From assembly GCF_000003815.2 (NCBI RefSeq), contig NC_049990.1:20886103-20950102 (forward strand): a stretch of 64,000 nt of DNA, in the 5' to 3' direction. How positions within the stretch are numbered: the first letter of the stretch is position 1; every line of letters starts with the position of its first letter. This document shows positions 55,535 through 64,000 of the stretch, piece by piece. The notes beneath the pieces are model-generated. The model worked only from the letters and a program-made list of their open reading frames with translations. It had not been told where the DNA came from and made no database searches. The stretch is from Branchiostoma floridae. Taxonomy: Eukaryota > Chordata > Leptocardii > Amphioxiformes > Branchiostomatidae. The position numbers were made by a program, and so were the translations under genes.

Positions 55535-58424
55535 GTAAAGTTTCCAAGGCGCTTTGGGCCCTTGGCTTTCGGCCTAACCTAGTTGCTTGACAGGCCGACA
55601 CCCATGAGTAGGAGGCTTACATGTGACACTTGCCCCAAAATGACATCCCGACCCTTGCCTCTGGCAAAACTTCTAAACAATTACAAAGATATGTAAATAA
55701 ACAGTCTCCATTGGTGGCGGTGTGTTAGGTAATGTGGCACGATTTAGTAAGGACCTCGACCTCACCAATAATGGTTAAATCGCAACAATCTAGTCACGGA
55801 TTGGAGCTTTAAGCAATCGCACGATTCGAAACAAACACGTTATCAATTTATACGGATAGTTGAAAGAAAAAGTCCAAATGAGTGTTTAATCCAGACAACA
55901 TTTTAACTGACAGTTTGAGTGATTTAACGGTCTATTTCTTAACACACAAAGGAGCTGTTAGTGGTCGCTAACAAGCCGGCAAATCCGTTCTGACGTGAGG
56001 TTGAAAATTCGCACTTTGTAGTTTCGTTTCTTGTTACCAAAACGGCTTGCTTAACAATCTCCAGACACTGACCTTAGGCGTCTGCCCTTCAAAGTACACA
56101 ATAGGTTAATAATAATAATAATAATAATCACCAGGTGTATTTTGCCAGCCAGTAGGTACCCGTTATGAGTAATGAGGCTGTTTAACGTGGTCGAGGCACC
56201 TCCTCGAGCACTAAGAGAAAAATCACAGCCATAACTCGTTTAAAAGGCTTGGGGAAGGGAGGGGGGTATAATCCGAAGCGTTTGGCATCTCAAGTGCGTT
56301 TTGTGTACACTTGCGACCCATTTAACACTGACAACAAAAACGCTACGACAACCGAGCAAGGATGCTTGTCAGACAAGCCAAGTTGATTCTTTCCACACTT
56401 TGAAATCCAGTTAAACTTTACCATGAAGTTCGCGGGTTGGAACATTGGATCACAAAACGATTAAGAGAATGATTTATAGCAAAACTTGTTCGATTTAATA
56501 GTTTAATCCTAGATAATCCCAGTTTGGTTGGATTGTGGTACAATGTGTTGGACGACCTTCGACACAGGAAACTGAGCAAGGTTACACAAGGCAAGGAGAA
56601 TGACCCCCCCCCCCTCCATTCCCTAGCCCTATTAAAGAACTGTATCACCTGGAATAAACAAGTCAGCCTTTTTTTGCTATAACTATTCAGTTGCGTTTTA
56701 TAGTCTTAGTTTTATGTACTTGTAACGTTATATTTTGTGCCAAGTTGTCTTTCCTAAGGTAAACAACAGTTTTGATAAAGTTTAGTTCGTTTGTTTATCA
56801 GGAACTGAACTGTCTGGTTGTGGTTCGTAATTCTTTCCTCCTTCGTCTGATGAATTCCAGATCGGCGCTGCTGAGGGTAAAACTTCCTCTGACAAAGAGC
56901 AAACAGCACTTCCAACTTCCATTCAAGTACAAATTTTTCGTCGCCTTTTTAGAGGGATTTTAGATGGAGTGTTTCACCTGAAGGGTGGGGAGGGGGGCGA
57001 CGCCAACAACATATTTTACTTTAAAATTCTACATCGTGTGCATACATACCAAATGATTTTATCGTCCTAAATCTTGCTAAATATATTCTGTCGTGGTCAG
57101 GATCCATATTTTGCACATTTATATACGATAGAATTCATATGGTTTATAATATAACAAAAGAATACGTCTGTACGCCTCACACGAATCCGTATACTCAAGG
57201 GAAATTATCCCTAATTGTCATTTGATATCATATCGTCTGAACCGAGGGAGCTGTAGTATATACGTGACGAAAATCGCTAGTAGGGATCATCACTCAATTA
57301 AAGTGTCCAGCAGTCTGTTTGTGTGCTTAATTGCACCAGATCATGACTGTCATACAATTAACGATGAGTAATTATTAGGTGGAACAAAAGGGCGGGAAAC
57401 CAATGAGGTATGACGGATACTTCAGAGGTCGTTAGACGCCATTATCGTCTGACATGAGGGCGTCATACACTCGAAAGGGTTATCCCTACATTTTCAGCGC
57501 CCCTCTTTCTCTATTTTCATTCCCTGGTTGTTATGTTGCTTGACAACAAAAATAAACAGTTCAAAACATGATTATAGTACTGTTATGGATTAATATAAGT
57601 ATATCTATGGATAATAAGCGCAGGCGGTTTGCCAGTGATCAAAAACGCGTGTAATGAGCGACTAGGGAGGGGATAATATCGGGATGAAGCGCTGTCAGAA
57701 AGGTTACATCTGCGTATTAGTCTAATTGGTATTTATCGGTACATCTGCAACATGTCGCTCGTCGCCGGGCGCCCCAAAAGGTCACTAAGGAGCGCTTGGG
57801 GGAGCGTTTTGTGTTATTGATATTCATATAATAATGGGTGACTTGTGGGACCGATCGGGAAATCTCTCATGATGGAGAGGGCTTGTTCAGAATATCTAAT
57901 AATAGATTGAATGGGTGGAGTGGTAAATATGGTCCTATTGTGTAGTACGCAAATCGTAAGTCTCTATTTTGAAGCGGGTCACGGTCTCATTGGACCGCGC
58001 TTGTTTGCGCCAATTTGCGCCATGCGTTCGCAAACGACCACAAACACGCGTCAATCGGCGCAAATTTGTCGCATGGAATATGCAAATCAGAAATGTTGCA
58101 AATTGGCACAAAATGGCACAATTTATTTACGCATTTATTTCATAATTAATCCTACCTATCATGCGTTTTATGATGGGTGAACATACTTTTATCGGAGATC
58201 GGAGAAGACCTTTATTGTACATTGTTTATCACTGTCTATATCTTTTTGATGCATTTTTAACGATTGTGCATTGTCTATATTTTAGATCAGATTCAGTAGC
58301 AACACTTCTACTTCCAAAAATCTGCTCATCTGGGCTTCGTGTCGCACGCCAGTGTGGCCACACCGTGTGGCACAAATTCACAAAGTGTATCTCGATCCAG
58401 GAAATGTCTACATAATGTCTACAG
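55535..58424. other. Spacer
   Basis: No supported gene. Contains an (AAT)n microsatellite at 56107-56128, a 10-base C run at 56605 and AT-rich single-copy sequence. A GCGCCAATTTGCGCC-type motif cluster near 58005-58070 is palindromic but unexplained. Confidence 0.6.
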
Positions 58425-58830
58425 CTACCTGTGTCTGAGAGGATTTGTAAATATTGCCCCTCAAATGGTGTGGAAGACGAGAGTCATTTTATCACTAATT
58501 GTTCTTTTTATGATGATATAAGAAACCAACTATTCATGAGTGCATCCAAAATACACGCTTACTTTCCAACTATTCCTGACAATGAAAAATCAACCCTACT
58601 ACTAAAATCAAAGAACCCACAGATTATAAAAGAAGTGGGAAAATTCGTCTTCCACTGCCTAAAGAGAAGACGTCTAACCCAACAAAACCAGTATAATGTA
58701 CACTAGCACAGCATAGTCATAGAATGTATTTCCTAGTAACTTTGTATTTTGCTTATTTTACATGTTGTTTGTACCTGCAATTAGCCCTCGGGCAAGAATT
58801 TGCAATAAACATATACATAATTTTTCATGA
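58425..58830 (+). pseudogene. LINE 3' fragment: reverse transcriptase C-terminal zinc-finger region
   Basis: Reads SERICKYCPSNGVEDESHF, then ITNCSFYDDIRNQLF and ends KRRRLTQQNQYNVH with a stop at about 58704, followed by a 3' UTR with GCCCTCGGGCAAG and an AATAAACATATACATAA tail. It carries the same C-x2-C...H-x4-C finger as the fragment at 2920-3412 but a different 3' tail, so the two are distinct subfamilies. 5'-truncated, as usual for LINEs. Confidence 0.75.
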
Positions 58831-60187
58831 TCTCAACTGAGACGCAAAGCAGATGTTGGTTATGTTTTGTAAGTCAGATACGACTTCTTCTTACTAGACT
58901 GTAGCTGTAGTGAATAAAAATACTATAAATCTCGGCTTGAAGATTCTATATATAGCTAATTTAGATGTCAAAAGTGCTGTTGCGATTGTGCTATGCCAGC
59001 ATGGAATTGGAGTAAAAGGGAGGACCTTTTTTCTTTAGCTTCAACGGTGTGGAATAAATGAAGTAAGCCCTTAATGACAGGCTCTCACAGAATAAGGTCA
59101 ACGGCACACAAAACATGGCTGCACTGTAGTCTACCAAGGACGAATGGAGGGCGTTTTTTTGTATGAATAATTGTAAAGGAGAGAAAATCTGTAAGTATTT
59201 GAGGACACACTACTAGTAACAAGATTAGTATAATGTGTATGATTTGTCTCTTTCGTGCTTTTAAGATAATGTTCTGGACAGGGAAATGGCGACTAGATCA
59301 CAATACATTAGATTTGGAACAGACCGCAGTCTCTTAGTGCATATAGAACCCATTGTAATGGTGAAGTCAGTGTGTCGATCTACGTAGACAGTGACATCAC
59401 TCGTACACAAATGCACTACCCTCACTGTAATGCTATGGTCACATTTTCCAACCGGGGCCTGGTCGGGCTGGTTGCGGAAACGAACGATTTATGTGTATAT
59501 CAATGAATATGTACTTGTTATGTTCTTGAATAATTTTGGTACATTTTGTGTTTTTGTTGCATTGTATGCCATATTTTCCATAAGTTTCCCGACACTACCC
59601 GACCGGGCCCGGATTAAAAATGTGACCCTTCGGCGTTATAGCATAGAACACTGATCAGCAAGATCTAACATCTCCAAGCAGATGTTGGAATAAAAAAAAC
59701 TCAGTTTACCCGCTTTATGAAACACCCGACAATCATGTCAGAAAAAATGGGGTAATCATGCAGAAAATATTTTCCTTCCCAACATCTGCTCGGAGATTAG
59801 AAGTGTACCAGCCCCACCAAATCACGAACACACACGGCTAAAGATGCCTGACTGGTGGCGGAGCTGGTTAAACCGGCCGTATTGTGCTGGAACGCGTCAC
59901 GTATTCACTGACAAGCCGAGCGGCGACATCCGTAAGCCGACCAGTATTACCCGGATCACAGGCTAGCCATTACTGTGCCATGCTGATACTATCTCACCCC
60001 TCCCTACCCCCGAATCTACCGTTCTGGGTGTATACGTTACATGGTTACCAAGATGTATCCGTGATATATAGATGGATATGTACAGACAGGTGATCTTTTT
60101 GTCTCGGAAGGAGACACTTCCTAAGGACTCCACTACATCCGTCGTACCACAAGATCACGACAGCAAATCGTGTACATTTTTGATACA
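58831..60187. other. Spacer with a MITE at 59669-59798
   Basis: The 130-bp element has ends ACATCTCCAAGCAGATGTTG and AACATCTGCTCGGAGATTAG, the compact form of the AATCTCC family. Elsewhere nothing is recognised. A CCCGACCGGGCCCGG palindrome lies at 59597, and its mirror CAACCGGGGCCTGGTCGGG lies at 59449, so 59440-59620 may be another inverted-repeat element. Confidence 0.6.
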
Positions 60188-60470
60188 GACGTGTAGTGTC
60201 GTTCATAGTTGTACACAGTATTGTGTGTGTCGTATACAGTCGTACGCAGTCTTGTATGTGTCGTACACGGTCGTGTATTTGTCGTACACAGTCGTGTATG
60301 TGTCGTACATAGTCATGTAAGTGTAGTACACAGTGGTGTATGTGTCGTGCACAGTCGTGTATGTGTCGTGCACAGTCGTGTGTGTGTAGTGCGCAGTCGT
60401 GTATGTGTCGTGCATAGTCGTGTTTGTGTCATACACAGTCGTGTATGTGTTGTACACATTTATTGATCTA
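60188..60470. repeat. 21-bp minisatellite, about 12 copies
   Basis: Consensus unit CAGTCGTGTATGTGTCGTACA with substitutions. Units are in strict 21-bp register from about 60229 to 60450. Because 21 is divisible by three, both strands carry open frames (VCVVHSR repeats on +, HDTYTTV repeats on -). There is no start context, splice signal or flanking coding sequence, so a coding role is not supported. Each unit contains a GTACAC or GTGCAC palindrome. Confidence 0.92.
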
Positions 60471-61747
60471 TTTCCTTTCAAAACAACTTATTAAAGTTTA
60501 TTTTTACGTTACGAGGGCCAAGTGTGTATAGGACAAGTCATGTTACATTAAAAGTGTGCCAATTGTACGACTAATTTAACTAAACCGCACTGCAGAGTTA
60601 CAGAACTAGCAATATCTTCTCTTCAGAACGTCCCATCAAGATGTCAATCATCCGTGCCTTCTAGTCAACATGGGGGGATATCACCTTAATCCTACCCACA
60701 GGTCTCTGTCCACATTGTGGGATTGAATTCTCCTGCTCATATTTTCCCAAAGACGGAGCACAATTCATCTCCTATCCAATATCAGGTCTATATCCACTTC
60801 TAAACCCTTGTAGAGCCTCTCTTCAGCATTCTCCACACATCTTAGAGTCTAGACATGTAATGAGTAGAGAAACTTTGGACCACTAAGCTACTGGTATGAT
60901 GTACTTCTTGTTTGTGTCTGTCGTCTGTATCCCTTCATCTTCTCTTCTTACTGTTTCCCTGATTTCATCTTTTCTATCAATACCTCATTGGTCACTGCTA
61001 CCCTTTACGTCATCTCTCATTACTCGAAGTATTACATAAATAGGCAGTTGTTCTTGCTTTCAGACGACCACCGTGTAGTGTAAGGCTATTACCTCCATGA
61101 AAAATGAAGATATAGTTTTTGGCGTGTTTATTTGTCTGTATGTCTGTCTGTGTGTGTGTTTTTCTTGATGATAGTGGTCAACATGACTTAAGAACCTGTT
61201 GTTGATGGATTGTAATGATATTTGGTAGACGTTGGTCGAAGAAAAGGGACAATGTCAAGGGTCAAAGACAAGTATCAAGGTCAAGTATTGCCTCCTTGGT
61301 GTGTGACCTTGATACTGAGGCAAAAATTCTGTGCGTTTCTGCATCTTTTGTTTTGGACATGCTATGGTCTTGATGGCTTTAGGAAAAATAGGAAATCCCC
61401 AATTTTGTGTCAGACCAAGTTAAGGATCTAATGCAATGTTATAAACCTAGTGCATTCTACAACTTTCCCGTCATAAGAGAGCTGAAATGTGTACCTCTCA
61501 AGTTTTGTCGTGACCCTATCGTATGTAGAATGTGGCCGGACCCTAATTCGTCTTGCTCTTTTAGTCGTCACCTTGTCTGTTTTTCCTGCAACTGTTCTTT
61601 CACATCTGTCACAACTGTGGTTCATTTTCACATTGTTAATGACAGATGTCGATTTTCTCTCTCCCACTTTAAGAAACCTTACCCAATAACATACCATCTA
61701 AGCTAACCCTCTAGATGCCTTTACGTGATAAATACAGTCCAAGCTAA
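60471..61747. other. Spacer with ACCTCCATG-type repeat
   Basis: From 61089 (TTACCTCCATGAAAAATGAA) to about 61440 the sequence resembles the family end at 4109, with a TGTCTGT/TGTG run and a GATTGTAATGATATTTGGTA segment. No coding region is supported in 60471-61747; overlapping open frames at 61407-61706 exist on both strands. Confidence 0.5.
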
Positions 61748-61945
61748 CAAGCTGTCAACTTTATGCACAGAAATCGTGAGATTTGAACATAACTCAGGTA
61801 ATATCTATATAGATAAGACCTGGCTATTTCTGATAGTGTTCAAATAACAAGCTGTAAACTTCATGCACAGAAATCGTAACATTTGAACATAATTCAGGTG
61901 ATAACTAGATAAGACCTGGCTATTTCTGATAGTGTTCATATCAAA
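61748..61945. repeat. About 100-bp tandem duplication
   Basis: CAAGCTGT, ATGCACAGAAATCGT and AGATAAGACCTGGCTATTTC through TGATAGTGTTCA occur twice in direct order with a period near 100 bp. Non-coding. Confidence 0.88.
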
Positions 61946-63137
61946 ATCGTAGAACAAGTTCTATATACATGTTTTGTATAATTCAATCAAACCCTACTAC
62001 ACTGTATCGTGCAAAGTAAATTTCAGTGTGTATGAAAGCAGTTTAGGTCTTTCATAGTAAGCGGAATAATGCGCTACGAAACTACTCTGAAAATATTCAC
62101 CTAGCTGTAGCTGTAGGCGGACTAAATTGATAATAACAAACCCTTGCACCGAGTAGCAATTTCATCCAGGGAAAACAATTTTCATGGGAAAATCAGCAAG
62201 TGGGCAAATTACCAGCCGGCACCACCAAACGGCGACAACCCTTTGTTTCTCTAATTTGCCGTTAACATGTTTACAACTCTGCCCTGTAATTTTCCACGCA
62301 TCCCCGACTTAAGACGATACCCAGGCCTCGATCAATGACTGGATGGTACTGTGAAATCTCCTTTTTGTTTAAGCGTAATCTTTGTGTCATCTCATAGCTC
62401 AGTTGCCGGCTGACTTCCTACGATGTTTAGGTAGCGAAGCCTTTGATCATATCGCACACGCCTAATTCTTCCCTTGGGCGCACTCTTCTACTAGTTAACC
62501 CCTGACATTACACAAGGAATAAGAACACTTCAAGAAAACAGACAAAGATGTAGCCAAAAGACATCGTTGTCAAGACGTATCAACCATATACTTTATCCAT
62601 TTTGAGTTGGTCAAGTGCAAGGAGGGAAATTGTCATTGTCGGCCACCGTAGAAGAAAGATTAGAACAAGCTGCTACCGTGCTTCAGACGAAACAAAAATA
62701 CATCAAAAGAAGATACAATAATTAGACTTCGTTAGATGTCAAATGGTGTTTCTATTTATACTAAATTTGATTTCAGGCAACATAAGTGCATTCTAGGATG
62801 CTTGTAGTATATATATTGTTTATTCTGTCTATGGTTGTGTAAAGAATGTGTTGAATTTAACCAGAAACGACTTTAAAAAGGTGTGTTTACGTTTAAACAA
62901 TTCTCCCTCGAGCAGGATTTAAGTGACTAATTCCAAACTGACTCCACCGCGCAATTTCGCCACAGGGCTCCGTACGGTTTCTTTGTTGTTTCTATCCTGT
63001 ACACGTAATTAACTCCGAGGAGGTTCGTAGTCTTGTATAGATGCACGTTGTCCCAATTAGTGAACCTTGCATTCATTCAATACCTGTATAATTGCTTTTT
63101 TCCTGTTTGATGCAAAACTGTTATATCATATTTTTTG
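61946..63137. other. Spacer
   Basis: AT-rich single-copy sequence with no recognised gene, RNA or element on either strand. Confidence 0.6.
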
Positions 63138-63780
63138 TTAGCTAAGATGTATTCTTAGTTAGTATACAAGTGTTCAACCGTAGAAAACGTACTATTATAC
63201 CAGAATACATTTGTATTTATCGTAACACGACTGCGCAATACTCAGTGCATCTATGGAAGTTTCTTTTCATAATTCATCATTTCTGTTAATGTTAGCTAAG
63301 ATGCTTTCTTACTTAGTATACAAGTGTTCAACCGTAGAAAACGTACTAACCAGAATGCATTTGTATTTTTCACAACACTACTGTGCAATACTCAGTGTAT
63401 CTATGAAAGTTTCTTTTCATATTTTATCATTTCTGTATATGTTAGCTAAGATGTTTTCGTAGTTAGTATACAAGTGTTCAATCGTAGAAAACGTACTAAG
63501 TACTATTATACCAGAACGCATTTGTATTTATCGTAACACGACTGCGCAATACTCATTGTATCTATGAAAGTTTCTTTTCATATTTTATCATTTCTGTATA
63601 TGTTAGCTAAGATGTTTTCTTAGTTAATGTACAAGTGTTCAACGGTAGAAAACGTGCTGACAAGAATAAGAACAAGGAAGTCTTGGTTTTGACAGCTTTT
63701 TTAAAATTGTTACAATGTGTGTAAATACTCAGTGTATCTACGGAAAGTTCTTTTCATAATCTATCCTTTCTTTAATGTTA
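63138..63780. repeat. About 150-bp tandem repeat, four copies
   Basis: Units begin GTTAGCTAAGATG at 63138, 63291, 63440 and 63603 and contain TATACAAGTGTTCAACCGTA, GAAAACGTACTA and TGCGCAATACTCAGTGTATC, ending in TCTTTTCAT. A partial fifth copy reaches about 63780. Units differ by small indels, so open frames are not conserved between them. Confidence 0.9.
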
Positions 63781-64000
63781 CAAAATTTAAGTCCACTCAC
63801 CACTGATCTGACTAAGACTGTTCAAATGTACAAGGATTTGTGTTCGGCCAGCCTACATGCCGCCATTTTGGAAGTGACGTCACAAAGCTCCCACCGGTAT
63901 CTGGCAAGCGCATCGCACACAGAATCTGAAACTCGTTAGCTTCTAATTGTCAACCTTGAACTTGTCTACCAGAGATCACATTCTAGTGTCACTATTGCTG

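Noticed and set aside
55235-55582. 115-codon + strand open frame
   Set aside because: It overlaps the MAPEG-like candidate in another frame, has no recognisable domain and looks like chance.
60209-60481. Open frames of 85 and 92 codons in the 21-bp repeat
   Set aside because: They arise from a period divisible by three; no start context, splice sites or unique coding flank.

Overview
The window is animal nuclear DNA, most likely from an amphioxus (Branchiostoma) draft assembly. The genes have many short exons with GT-AG introns. The dyskerin and XPG orthologues are close to vertebrate proteins. Introns and spacers are dense with short inverted-repeat elements, tRNA-derived SINE copies and LINE tails. 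Several tandem arrays straddle splice junctions, a habit I recall being described in amphioxus under the name 'mirage' minisatellites (recalled, not checked). Two N runs (876 and 100 bases) are assembly gaps. Genus is an inference.

Layout. 1-620: higher-order GA/CAGA microsatellite. 641-2770 (-): two exons of a reprolysin-type (M12B) metalloprotease that runs off the left edge. 2240-5205: two hAT-like non-autonomous elements, each with a perfect 8-bp target duplication, and a LINE tail. 6205-16939 (-): complete DKC1 (dyskerin), 15 exons, 529 codons. 16940-17177: short shared promoter. 17861-26880 (+): complete ERCC5/XPG-type nuclease, 12 coding exons, 1274 codons, divergent from DKC1. 26881-30657: convergent 3' ends. 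30658-51604 (-): complete four-exon ephrin gene with signal peptide, receptor-binding domain and a GPI-type tail, its 14.5-kb first intron full of MITEs and both gaps. 51605-64000: upstream spacer with one possible MAPEG-type first exon (55425-55534), a LINE fragment, a 21-bp minisatellite and tandem repeats.

How the genes relate. DKC1 (H/ACA RNP pseudouridine synthase and telomerase factor) and XPG (3' nuclease of nucleotide excision repair) are head to head and probably share one housekeeping-type promoter. The ephrin is an unrelated developmental ligand gene.

The most unusual feature is that at least six exon boundaries in three unrelated genes have been copied in tandem into the adjoining intron: DKC1 exon 8 acceptor (10 extra copies), DKC1 exon 5 donor, XPG exon 3, 5 and 8 donors, and both sides of ephrin exon 2. 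Each copy carries spare splice sites. All exon joins given here were checked by hand for reading-frame continuity; no alignment or database search was possible.
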